Below, one piece after another: positions 12,286 through 22,253 of a stretch of DNA of 64,000 nucleotides. The notes below the pieces were generated by a model. The model ran no database searches, had not been told where the DNA came from, and saw nothing but the letters and a program-made list of their open reading frames with translations. A program made the position numbers and the translations under genes. Numbering within the stretch: the stretch's first letter is position 1; every line of letters starts with the position of its first letter. This stretch comes from Macrophomina tecta (Eukaryota > Ascomycota > Dothideomycetes > Botryosphaeriales > Botryosphaeriaceae): positions 62,001 to 126,000 of the forward strand of contig JAKSGN010000023.1 in the NCBI GenBank assembly GCA_024180945.1, given 5' to 3'.

Positions 12286-12348
12286 CTAAGATATCTTTAG
12301 TATTAGCATAGAACTTCTATAATAGATTTTAGTCCTTAAAGTAGATTA

Positions 12349-12883
12349 CTTACCCACTAGACCACCAAGTCGTTCCTCGTCAGCGTCGTCCATACTCGCT
12401 ATCTTTCAGACGGCGCTACTTGCCCGCTACACCACCAAATCGCTCCTTGTCAGCGTCGTCTATACTCGCGATCTTCTAGACGGCGCTACTTACGACCTAC
12501 GCCACCAAATCGCTCCTCGTCAGCGTCGTCCATACTCGCGATCTTTCAGACGGCGCTAATTACCTGCTACACCACCAAATCGCTCCTTGTCAGCGTCGTC
12601 CGTACTCGTGATCTTCTAGACGGCGCTACTTACGACCTACGCCAGCAAATCGCTCCTCGTCAGCGTCGTCCATACTCGCGATCTTCTAGGCGGCGCTACT
12701 TACCCCCTACACCACCAAATCGCTCCTTGTCAGCGTCGTCTATACTCGCGATCTTCTAGGCGGCGCTACTTAGCTTCTATGCCACCAAATCACACCTCGT
12801 CAGCGTCGTCCATACTCGCGATCTTTCAGACGGCGCTACTTACCCGCTACACCACCAAATCGCTCCTCGTCAGCATTTCGTAT
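12349..12883. repeat. 70-bp minisatellite, about 7.6 units
   Basis: The phrase CCACCAAATCG recurs exactly every 70 bp at 12361, 12431, 12501, 12571, 12641, 12711, 12781 and 12851. Units differ mostly by transitions (C/T). Read on the minus strand, most units contain a start-like MDDADEERFGG reading and a GTAAGT donor-like motif. 70 is not a multiple of 3, so the array is not one long coding repeat. Confidence 0.95.
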
Positions 12884-13334
12884 ACTTAATAATATTTCAA
12901 ACTAGGAGTAATCAAATAAATACCATCGCAAATCCTTTAGTAGTTGTTACAAAATCCAGGCCACACGGACTAGTTAACCCTAAGGATAGAAGGTTCGCAT
13001 GGGAAGAAGCGCCACAAGAGCCAGCAACACCAAGATGTGGCAGAGCCGCACTAGTCGAAATCCCGCACGGGACAGACGGAAACACGGGAACCGGGCACAG
13101 GCTTAATATATTCGCGTCAGCTCAGCTCTTGGCATGTACCACCTACCTGGGCTTTAAAGGATCAAGGCCCTCTTAAAGAGGATTTCACTGGCGCGATTCA
13201 TGTTAACTTACAATGGTGATGGTGATGGGAAAGGGGAATGAGTGATAAGCTGCACCAGGCATCAGTGCAAGAGGACACGTAGCTGCCCATGGACACTTCC
13301 AGAAACCTTCGCCACACTAGGATCCATTCTGGTA
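12884..13334. other. Intergenic stretch without visible features
   Basis: Between the minisatellite and the first Fot A copy I see no gene, repeat or RNA feature apart from a short GGTGAT run near 13211. Confidence 0.4.
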
Positions 13335-15181
13335 TAACGTGTTCCACCACTCACCGGCCCACCCAAGTCACCGGCCCGCCTCACCAACACCGCGACGCGT
13401 CGCCAGCAAAAACAACAATGGCGTCGACACAGAACCTCGAATCACTCCAGAAAGAAGGCAGACTGTCTCTTACACAGCATGCTATTCAAAATAAACAATT
13501 TTCGAGCGTTCGCAGAGCGGCGACCTCATACAACGATCCTCGAACGACCCTACGGCGTCGAATCCACGGGTCTTTCTCAATTACAAAATCAAACGCAAAG
13601 AAACGAAAGCTGCAACTATCTGAAGAACAAGCGCTAGTTCAGTGGGTCCTGCACTTAGACAGACGAGCATTTCCGCCACATTATTGACGTACGGCGAATG
13701 GCAGACACTCTACTCGCAGCACGTGGCGAGAATCCTCCACCCCAACCGGTCGGCAAGAACTGGGTATCCCGCTTTCTCAACGCCCAGCCTGAGCTCCAAA
13801 CGAAATGGAATCGAAAGTTCCACCCACAGCGTGCCAAATGCGAAGGTCCCGGCACGATTGACGCGTGGTTCAAGCGCGTTCAGGAGGCGCGTCAGTTGTA
13901 CGGCATTCTAGACGACGACGTATACAACTTTGACGAGACAGGATTCATGATGGGGATGGTTGCGACATCTAAGGTGGTTACAAGCTCCGACACAATCGGC
14001 CGAGCAATTGTTGTGCAACCAGGAAACCGGGAGTGGGCAACGGCGATCGAGGGCATTAATGCCTCTGGCTGGGCGATTCCGCCATTCATTATTCTTGCAG
14101 GAAAAGTCCATCAGTCAAACTGGTACCGAGAGCTGCCGGCCGATTGGGTGATTGCTGTAAGCGACAATGGCTGGACGACAGATCAGCTGGGTCTTGAATG
14201 GATCAAGCATTTCAATATGCACACGGAATCTCGCACCAAGGGAACCCACCGTCTGCTCATCCTCGACGGCCACAGCAGCCATGCAACACCCGAGTTTGAC
14301 CAACACTGCACCGCAAACAGCATTGTCACGTTGTGTATGCCTGCGCACACCTCGCATCTTCTTCAACCGCTTGATGTGAGCTGCTTCTCCCCTCTAAAGC
14401 GCTCGTATGGCCAAGAGGTACAACAGCTTGTCCGCCAAGGAATCCATTATATCGACAAAGATGGACTTTCTAGCAACCTATTCTAAAGATCTGGCGGCCA
14501 ACCTTTACAGAACAGAATATCAGAAGTGGATTTCAGGCTGCAGGTCTTATACCATATGATCCACAACGTGTCTTATCGTCGCTCACAGTTACCAAGACTC
14601 CCTCACCACCAGGCACATCCAGTGGTGAAGCCCCTCCATGGACATCAGAAACGCCACACACTCTCGCACAGCTAGGAAAACAGTCTAGGCTTGTACAAGA
14701 ACTCCTTCGGCGCCCCTCGCAGAGCCCGACTAGTCGGGCAGTCAATCAACTCATCAAAGGGTGCCAGATGGCGATGCATTCGGCAGTTGTGCTTGCGAAG
14801 GAAAATTCGGAGCTTCGTGCGGTAAACCAACGCCGAAAGCACAAGGAGCAATTTCGCCGAAGGTATATTGCACAGGGAGGTGCTTTGCAGGCCCAGCAAG
14901 GCCAATTTCTACTTGAGGGGACTGTATCTAGGGGGCAGGAGGTAGATCGAAGCAAAGCTGCTAACGCGAGACGACGAGCATTGCCGACGTGCAGTAGCTG
15001 CCATGTTCAAGGCCATACTAGGCGACGGTGCACTAGTGCTCAGAGAAGTAGCTAGGTTTATTTTTTTTTTTTTTTGTTAAATTCATTCTGTTGTTGTGGA
15101 GCAATTGTACAAAGACGTGCTGTGGTGTTGGTGAGGGCGGGCTGGTGACTGGGGTGGGCCGGTGAGTGGTGGAACACGTTA
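13335..15181 (+). mobile_element. Fot1/pogo family A, decayed copy
   Basis: Flanked by TA (13335-13336 and 15180-15181). The inverted ends start ACGTGTTCCACCACTCACCG and contain two spaced copies of a CACCGGCC-type motif. It is the same family as the intact element at 22254-24090, with homologous ends and transposase, but its transposase frame is broken. Confidence 0.88.
13418..15055 (+). pseudogene. Fot1/pogo family A transposase, frameshifted
   Basis: The start MASTQNLESLQKEGRLSLTQ matches the intact family A protein. The reading is lost near 13682, where two bases are missing relative to the intact copy, resumes from about 13698 (MADTLLAARG, YNFDETGF, LILDGHSSH, LLQPLDVSCF), and is lost again near 14475. 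A C-terminal part at about 14768-15055 restores the helical region and the zinc knuckle CSSCHVQGHTRRRC. No full-length protein can be made. Confidence 0.88.
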
Positions 15182-15273
15182 TGTCCGCTTTTGTGGCTAA
15201 TCGTAGCCAATGGTTGCTTTCTCAATAAGCCTGCTTATTCATCGCAATCACTCGTGCCTCCGGACTGCCCGTA

Positions 15274-16723
15274 TACTGTGGTCGGCGCCATATCTTTCGT
15301 AAATGCCGCGCCAAGTGGGGCGAGAAGCTATGCCTTTTCTAGGCAAAATACGACGTGTTTCTCGCATCTTCTGGCATTATGTTATCTTGTTTTATTAACG
15401 CACTTATGGGCTCCCCTACTGCCTCCTGCCATCACGACTCTCATGGTGTTGTTACTTAACACGGCCTCGCCGGCCACGCCAGCCACGCCTCCGCCAGCCA
15501 CGCCTCCGCCAGCCACGCCTCCGCTAGCCACGCCTCCCACTCCCTCTACTCCCTCCACGCCCGGCACGTCCTCTGAGGAGCCAAAGCGACACAAGAACCA
15601 TGACCTTACGCGTGATGAGCGCTTACAGTGCCTCACGCTACGCTCCGTCAACTGGGAGTATAAGCAGATTACTGATAAGCTTGGCTGTACGGTCCGCCAA
15701 GTATAGTATGCGTGTAATGCCGGTTATCCAACGCCACGCAAGAAGACTGGCCGACGCCTTAAGCTAACTTAAGAGCAAGCTAATGAGCTTGAGGTGTTTG
15801 TGTGTAGCTCGCGTACCAACCGCCTACTCGACTACTTTACGCTTGCGAACGGTCCCTTTCGTCACTAGGGAGTTAGTAAAGGGTATATTCGACGTACGCT
15901 TGAAGCGCGTGGCTTTAAGCGCTACGTAGCTCGAGCTAAACCACCACTTAGTGCGAAGAATAAGAGAGATAGGCTCTAATTCGCTTAAGAGCACGTAGGC
16001 TGGACTATCGAGCAATGGTGTACAATTCTCTGGACGGATGAGACGTGGGTAACCGGTTAGCGGCATCGAAAACAATGGGTTACCCGAAGGAAGGGAGAGG
16101 AGCTTAACGAGACTTGCGTTATTTATAAGGAACCTAAGCTAAAAAGCTGGATGTTCTAGGGCAGCTTTAATGGCTGCCAAAAGGGTCCCTGTCTATTTTG
16201 GGAAAAGAAATGGGGTAAGATTAATAACGTTACCTACCGAAGGTATATTGTCCCTCTTATTCACTAGCGGATTCTTGAGAGCCCGGACCTGCTTCTTATG
16301 CAGGATAGCGCTCCTAGCCATACGGCCGCTGCTACTCAAGCCGACCTCTAGGCACGCGGAATCAGGGTGATAAAATGGCCGGCTTTCTCACCAGATTTGA
16401 ACCCAATCGAGACTGTATGGAACTGGATGAAGGACTGGATTGATAGCCGGTACGGCACAAGTTATAAATGGACGCAAAAGGAGCTAAGAAAGGCGGTATA
16501 AGAGGCGTGGAACGCAGTCTTAGAAGAGCGGCTTTGGGAGCTTCTTAATACTATGAGGCAGCGTTGTTAGGACGTTATTGACGCAGATGGCGGATATACT
16601 AAGTGGTAGATAGCCAAGCAAATAGGGGTAGAGAATCAACTGTTTTTTACGTACAAAACCGTGTATGATCTCCAAGCCCCGTTGGCTCGAGCGTCAACGA
16701 AAGATATGGCGCCGACCATAGTA
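15274..16723 (+). mobile_element. Tc1/mariner element B, nonsense-riddled
   Basis: A 1450-bp element with TA at both ends. The inverted termini read TACTGTGGTCGGCGCCATAT at the left and TACTATGGTCGGCGCCATAT inverted at the right. It holds one Tc1-type transposase frame. It lies about 90 bp after the decayed Fot A copy. Confidence 0.85.
15443..16609 (+). pseudogene. Tc1-like transposase with 11 premature stops and no frameshift
   Basis: From the ATG at 15443 a single reading frame can be followed to the TAG at 16607-16609. An ATP/PP-rich N-terminus comes from a 15-bp CCAGCCACGCCTCCG repeat near 15477-15540. Then come an HTH region, the first Asp in TILWTDETW, the second in LLMQDSAPSHT and the final Glu in SPDLNPIETVWNW. 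The frame never shifts, yet it carries 11 premature stops, all TAG or TAA and none TGA, mostly where Gln (CAG/CAA) is expected and once where Trp is expected (WMF-stop-GSF). This fits C-to-T change at CpA, the pattern of repeat-induced point mutation. Confidence 0.85.
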
Positions 16724-17037
16724 CGAGTAGCCGACACCCTAACGCACGGGACACGGCCGTACGTACGTGTCTCTCCCCCGTAGCGCCTGCACCGCCCTCT
16801 ACTACAGGGATAATCCCCTCAACGTGGCTGTGGGGAGGCGACTAAGTGCCTGAAGTACGGAGGTTCCTACCAAAAGTATTACTCATGCCCGTGATCAGCC
16901 AGGCGCCGGCTGGTGTTTCATAACCTTACTGCCCGCACACCGCCTTTACTCACCGCCTCTCATGAAGACACGTATATTCCTCCACCGTTCGCTGCACACA
17001 CTTGCTGCTAGCTACCCAGCCAGCCTACCTACCTACT

Positions 17038-18380
17038 ATGCCCTACCTTGACCTTGCAACGCGCGCGCAAGCGGTCACTCTTAAGCATAATCGTTTTCCC
17101 AACAAGATTGTTAAGCAGTAGACTGGTGTTCCTGCCCAACCCGCGAACCGGCTGTACAGAGGTGCCAAAGCCAACGGCTGGCAGCCTGATGAAGCGCCTC
17201 TTCTCGACGAATACCTTGCCAATAAGCCTAAATCCGGCCGCCCTTCCAAGCGGACAAACTCGGTCAAGAAGAAGGTGGTGGAGGCCGTTAAGAAAAACCG
17301 GAATGGTAGAGAAAAGGCTTGCCAAATCATCGCTGATGAGGTAGGAAATATCTCTATGACCGTATGGCGCATCCTTAAGGGACTCTACATAAGTAAGACG
17401 AAGTTTACACGGAAACCGGGCCTTAGCATACAGGCTAAGATAGCTCGGCTTGCCTTCGCTCGTGCGCACCAACATTGGACATTGGAGGACTGGAAGAATG
17501 TTATGTGGTCGGACGAAACAAGCGTCGTTCTCGGCCACCGACGTGGCAAGCACCGTGTGTGGCGTACTGCAGATGAACGCTCCCTTCCTAGCTGCGTTCG
17601 CCCTCGGTGGAAGTCGGCCTCAGAGTTTATATTCTGGGGTTGCTTCTCTTACGATAAGAAGGGCCCATGTCACGTATAGAAGCGTGAGACGGCTAAAGCG
17701 AAGAGAGAGGCACAGAAGATCTTAGCTAAGATCAACGCACGGCTCGAGCCGGAGGCACGGCGGAGGTGGGAGTTGGAAACAGCTATGAATAGGCTGGGCC
17801 TCCGTAACCGTCCTGGGCGTAAGCCGCAGTGGAAGTTTACGCAGAAAACCGGTGCCCTCGTCCGTAACGAGAAGAATAATGGCGGCATCGATTGGTGGCG
17901 TTATCACCAAGTGATTCTTATTCCAAAGCTACTCCCATTTGCTAAGAAGTACATAAAGGACCGTCCCAATACGGTCGTATAGAAAGACCTCGCACCTGCT
18001 CATGCGCACGAACATCAGAAGCAAGTATACTCTATATATATAAGGTACAGCGTCTCTTCTAGCCGGGCAATTCACCACACTTAAACATAATTGAGCCGTG
18101 CTGGCAGTAGATGAAGTAGAGAACTACGAAGAAGGGAGCGCCTCAGAATACGAAGACGGCAGAGGCACTCTGGCTAAAGGCGTGGGAGGAACTACCCCAG
18201 GAGCGTATTCAACGCTGGATTGAGCGCATTATAAGACATATTCAAGAGGTGATCAGGCTGGAGGGCGGTAACGAGTATGAGGAGGGAGTTACTGATACAT
18301 ACGTGCGTAGAAGACGCAGAAGAGGGCATCCTGGAGTGAAGAAAGACGATATAAACATATACGAGCTACTACAAGTGTAG
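17038..18380 (+). pseudogene. Third Tc1/mariner-type transposase relic
   Basis: The frame opens MPYLDLATRAQAVTLKHNRF and runs through an HTH region, MTVWRILKGL, VMWSDETSVVLGHRRGKHRV (first catalytic Asp in SDE), and ASEFIFWGCFSYDKKGP. It then passes a long linker to NSPHLNIIEPCWQ, the third catalytic region with a Glu. In-frame TAG codons interrupt it after KQ, CHV, TVV, LF and WQ and after MK. One frame change lies in the TATATATA tract near 18045. Inverted ends were not found on the left. The right side may end at the terminus-like block at 18430-18459. Confidence 0.75.
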
Positions 18381-18429
18381 AGAAAACACTATGAATTCGA
18401 CTGTCCAAGATTCTGCCGGCAGAATATGC

Positions 18430-18459
18430 ATGCGGGTGGTGGGCAACGGGGTGGAACAG
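18430..18459 (+). repeat. Terminus shared with the MITE at 49902-50056
   Basis: Thirty bases, from ATGCGGGTGG to GGGTGGAACAG, match the right arm of the MITE at 49902-50056. Its place 50 bp past the Tc1 relic suggests it is that element's right inverted repeat. Confidence 0.55.
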
Positions 18460-18741
18460 ACCAGGTCCGGGGCGCAAACAAGACCTCTGAGAAGAACCTC
18501 AGTAACCTACTATAATATCAGGCATAAGTACTGTTAGCGCGGCCTCGACGCACATCCCCGTGCGCAGAAGAGCTGAATATCTGATTGGCTGTTAATTGCC
18601 CAGCACAGCCGCTTGTTAGGCGCTGCGTCAGGTCCGCCGCTCCCGTTTCTTAAAACGCCTTGCTGATTCTCCGTCCCTCCGCACAGCCCACCGGTCGAGG
18701 CAGCCTTGGATTGTGTAATTCAGCTAGAAGATCAGACACAA

Positions 18742-19104
18742 ATGGCGCCTATAAACTCGGTGGTCGTGTGCCCACGTTCGGACCAATCGGACAAATACAA
18801 ATCTTCTTTTAATAACGAAACCATTATATCTCTTATTGCCGTTCTCCTCATGGTCATCATTCCCTGCGTCGGCTATATCTTTCGCACACGAGTCAGGGCA
18901 TGGCTCCGGTTCATAAGTCGGTGCAGTCGGCGATGTAAGCGGCGAGGTATATGGACTTACCCCCAGTATTACGCTTTTATAAATAATTATCATTATCCTC
19001 AGCTGCAAACCCGGAAACAATCCCTTTGCCGAACATATCCAGCAACTACACGATCATACTCCCGTCCTACGCGCACGAATCGCCGTTCGATACCTCCAGA
19101 ATAG
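18742..19104 (+). CDS. Possible small single-pass membrane protein, 120 aa
   Basis: The ATG at 18742 (context CACAAATGG) opens a 120-codon frame that I do not recognise. It has a short N-terminal part with an N-x-T sequon (NNET), one strong hydrophobic stretch (IISLIAVLLMVIIPCVGYIF, about residues 41-60), then a very basic, Arg- and Tyr-rich tail. That charge pattern would place the tail in the cytosol. No intron, homologue or neighbour supports it, so it may be chance. Confidence 0.3.
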   Translation: MAPINSVVVCPRSDQSDKYKSSFNNETIISLIAVLLMVIIPCVGYIFRTRVRAWLRFISRCSRRCKRRGIWTYPQYYAFINNYHYPQLQTRKQSLCRTYPATTRSYSRPTRTNRRSIPPE

Positions 19105-19847
19105 CCACGTCGGATTGGAGAGAAATCGCGCTGCTAAATGCCGGTGGGCGGCAAACGCAAGCAATCGGGATTTAATTACTAGCGCAAAGCCCTCAAGGCT
19201 CTCCATAGGCCATATACAAGGCCTTCTCAAGGTTTACTTTCCGGCTAGCGTTCAGTTAGTCTCTCTCTGCGAGGTGTAAGTTTTGCTGCATGTAGAGCGA
19301 GTGCAGCGAGGAGTTTCGGTTTTTAAACACGGTGTGCCGGGGCTCTATCTAGTTCTAAATTGGAGAAATGCTTTCTTGGGGCCATTGTACGTAACGGTGT
19401 AATCGACCTTATTAAAACGATTGAAACCCAAAAATTTCAATCTTAGGGCTTGACAAACAAGACGAAAGTCTCGGAATTTTAATAAATCACTAAGTCTAGA
19501 GTTGAAGAGACTGAATCGCACAGAGAGGAAAAAAGAGGACGATGGAAGGAAGGAATCTCAAGGAGCTGAATGAAATGCAGAAACTTTTAAGTAGAAATTT
19601 ATTCGAAATCTTGTTCTCTGTGTAAAGACGGAGAATCTAAATGTAAATGTTGCAATCTGGATAGTAGTAGTGGCCTGTCTTCCATTGATGTACCTACATG
19701 TCTCCCAACCCTAAAGATCGCTTATAACATGCTCTACATCGCGGATGAATGTTGTGTTTCTGGCGTCCGAATTTGCTGGACGAGGTATCTCCGCAAAAAT
19801 CACACTTGTGACTGTTTGGAATCTGGGTGTTACGACGGACCCGACCG

Positions 19848-19981
19848 TGTTGGGTTTCAGCCGGCGCGTAAGACCATTCGGCCAACCTCCCGTCGACTCC
19901 CAGTCGACAAAAGGTTCAGCAATGATCAGCCTGGTGGCTGATCGTGCCCCAACAACTCTATATACAGGTAGGTCCGTAACA
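19848..19981 (-). repeat. LTR-like remnant (TGTTGGGTTT...CCGTAACA)
   Basis: Begins TGTTGGGTTT and ends CCGTAACA, so either strand starts TG and ends CA. Blocks through its length match 63355-63500 (CCAACCTCC, CAGTCGACAAAAG, GCAATGAT, AACTCTATA, TCCGTAACA). A CTGTATATAGAG motif on the minus strand could be a TATA box. No target duplication is visible, so assignment as a solo LTR is tentative. Confidence 0.4.
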
Positions 19982-20538
19982 CTGGGCAGACATGATTCGG
20001 CCACTTTGCCAATCGCGAGCACCAGGATAAATTGTTAGTAAAACTATGACTGTTAAGTAGCGGTATAGTGGCGGCAAGAGAGGGCAAGAGGGTGTGAGCA
20101 TTGTGAGGAAAGGGAGGGCGGGCCACGCTTTAATTAATAGTTGTAGAGAGCGAGGGTGCCAGATGGCGCTCTTCGCTCTCTCAGGCGAAGGTTCGGATCA
20201 AATTCCGCCTTGGCGGCGCTTCCACCAAGTAGAGCGGATGCCAGTCGATCCGAGCCAATGGATTTGCACGCGGGAAGTCCAGGCGGCTAACGCCGATGGC
20301 TTGCGAAACTCTTGTCCCAGGCGAGCGAATGGGGCCACCAGAGAAAGGCGTCACAAAGTCCGGCGGGTGCAAAGAGCCATCAATGAGCGGAGCAGCAAAT
20401 CATGCCCTAAGACCTATGCTTTATGGTAAACAGCCCTCGTTTCCACTCCCTCTGCTCTGATTGGTCATCATCTATCCTTGACGCGGGCGGTCGGAGGAAT
20501 ACCAATATTCTGCCGCTGACGAAGTTCTTCGCTCAGCT

Positions 20539-21115
20539 TCACGCGGCCGCCTGCTTATCGGCCTCGTCCCACTGTGCCTGCGCCTGCTGCCACACCCGCG
20601 CCCATGCCGCCTTAATCATCGTCGTCGCCTTGATCACCCTGCCTGCCGTACCTCGAAATACTGCGACCCGTGCCGGCTTTGTAAAATACCGCTGACAACG
20701 GACCGGCTTCGCTGCCTTTCGAAATCGCCTCTCCACCCTGTTGGCTTTGCTCTTACCCGACCCTCCTCCATTCCGGCTACCGCCTGCTGACCACCGATTC
20801 TCGACCCGCCAGTGCTTTTTGATCATCTTCTTGTCCCAGCAAATATATGTACACCTGCCCCACCTCTAAGCGACACGATAACCTGTTCTTATGCAGCGGT
20901 AACTCCGGGATCGGCCTGTCGACGCCTGTGGGCACCTCGAATTCGCCGGGGAATTTGATCAGTCCGGGGACCACCCTGACCTCCTCCGCAATCGATTCTG
21001 CGTCCTTTCCGGGCATACCGTGATGCCTGCCCTGCAAATGTCCTACCACCTGGTCCGGCCATACGGCGTGCCGGCATTCCTTGCATATCACGACCCGATA
21101 CTCACCTGAATGATA
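20539..21115 (-). pseudogene. OrsD-type (DUF3505) protein remnant
   Basis: On the minus strand the reading EYRVVICKECRHAVWPDQVV then GHLQGRHHGM is the Cys2His2-like start of the fungal OrsD/DUF3505 family, named after a gene of the orsellinic acid cluster but found widely, often beside mobile DNA. The reading continues through PGLIKFPGEFEVP and, after a one-base frame change near 20830, through KKMIKKHWRVENRWS and PVRCQRYF, also in family order. A TTCAG acceptor just before GTGAGTATCGG suggests the fragment begins at an exon border. The remainder of the roughly 500-900 aa family protein is absent. Confidence 0.6.
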
Positions 21116-21546
21116 AAAAATGCTTGCTCGCCATTCTGCTGACTACTTTCCTCGACCGTCAAAGTTCTCGGAATCGTGAAAGCGGCTTGAACGGGTGCTC
21201 GAATATTTCTCCCCTTTTCAATTCCGGCACGGTATCGCGCACCCCTGCCCGCGTCCGAATAAACTTAACCCTACCCGCTCTACCCTTGCTGCTCGCACCC
21301 CATCAACCTTACCCTAACTGACCTTCGCCCTCGAATTCTTCATGAACGGACGGGCGCATCGGCTTAAATCCTACTATGTTTGGACGGCAACGATGCACTC
21401 TATAATATATCTTAATTTAATACCAATCAAGTCACTTTTCTTGAGTCCACCGTACTCAGTCCATCGTACCGTAACCTTAAGTCACCCGGCGAAAATTTGT
21501 GTAAGCGCTCAGTCCACCATTAGAACGGTGGACTCGCGCATATATC

Positions 21547-21882
21547 TTAGGGTTCGTCTCTGGCCAGCGCATCCACGAGGAATTCACATAGCCAATGCGA
21601 CCGCACGTAGAATGAATTCTCGGTGTAGTAGACCTCTCGCGCCTCTTCCGCGATCTGGCGCCCTGCCGCGTCGCTGCCAACGAAGTGCTCCTGCCTTAAA
21701 ATAACGCCCTTTGCGATTTCAGGGTTGAGGTCGTCTTCGTCCGATTCATCGACAATCACATGGCCGCTGTCCTTAACCAGATAGCGCCAATACACGTCCT
21801 CACGCGAATCGCGGTCCAGCGCCACGAATTCGGCCGGCGTCAAGCGACCGAGCATCCGCCACACCTTGGTCTTGTCTTCCAT
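21547..21882 (-). CDS. Short fungal protein with an EEAREVYYTEN motif
   Basis: ATG at 21882, 111 codons. Acidic, with VALDRDSREDVYWRYLV and then EIAKGVILRQEHFVGSD, ending around EEAREVYYTENSFYVRSH. The last motif resembles the (A)REVFY.ENTF pattern of many uncharacterised F-box-like or 2EXR-type fungal proteins, in which it is normally followed by more than 100 further residues. Here a TAA follows soon after, so it may be truncated. No intron is evident. The function is unknown. Confidence 0.45.
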   Translation of the reverse strand: MEDKTKVWRMLGRLTPAEFVALDRDSREDVYWRYLVKDSGHVIVDESDEDDLNPEIAKGVILRQEHFVGSDAAGRQIAEEAREVYYTENSFYVRSHWLCEFLVDALARDEP

Positions 21883-21933
21883 CGTCGAGTAGAGAATGGG
21901 TAGGAGTTGAGGTTCAGTCGAAGGTGTTGGTTA

Positions 21934-21952
21934 GGATGATGATGATGATGAT
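21934..21952. repeat. GAT trinucleotide run
   Basis: About six GAT repeats just upstream of the 21882 start codon. Simple repeat only. Confidence 0.7.
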
Positions 21953-22253
21953 TTGAGGATGGTGAGGATGAGGAGCCGCCGGCGAGAAACCCCAGTGGTC
22001 GGAAGAATGGTTCACCCGCGTTACCTAATAAGCCAGACCTCTAATTGGCCAAGCAAGGCTAGAGGTAGTAAAGGCTCACTACTCCAGCACTCTCCAGCCT
22101 AAACGGGTCATTCTTAGCGTAGATAGGACCTTCGTGGTCAACTTGTCCTTTAAATCTAGCACCTACTTTATCTACCTTAAACGCTTTATACCACCTCCCC
22201 TGTCTAAGTACAGCTGCTATCCTCTAAGAAGGTTCTTAGTAACATTATTTATA

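Noticed and set aside
15443..16609. Reassigned TAG/TAA codons (read as Gln) in the Tc1 relic
   Set aside because: Host genes in the same window use TAG and TAA as terminators; mutation at CpA explains the pattern more simply.
20539..21882. Giant Starship-type element with tyrosine-recombinase captain
   Set aside because: The OrsD remnant and fungal accessory genes suggested it, but no DUF3435-like recombinase could be read on either strand.
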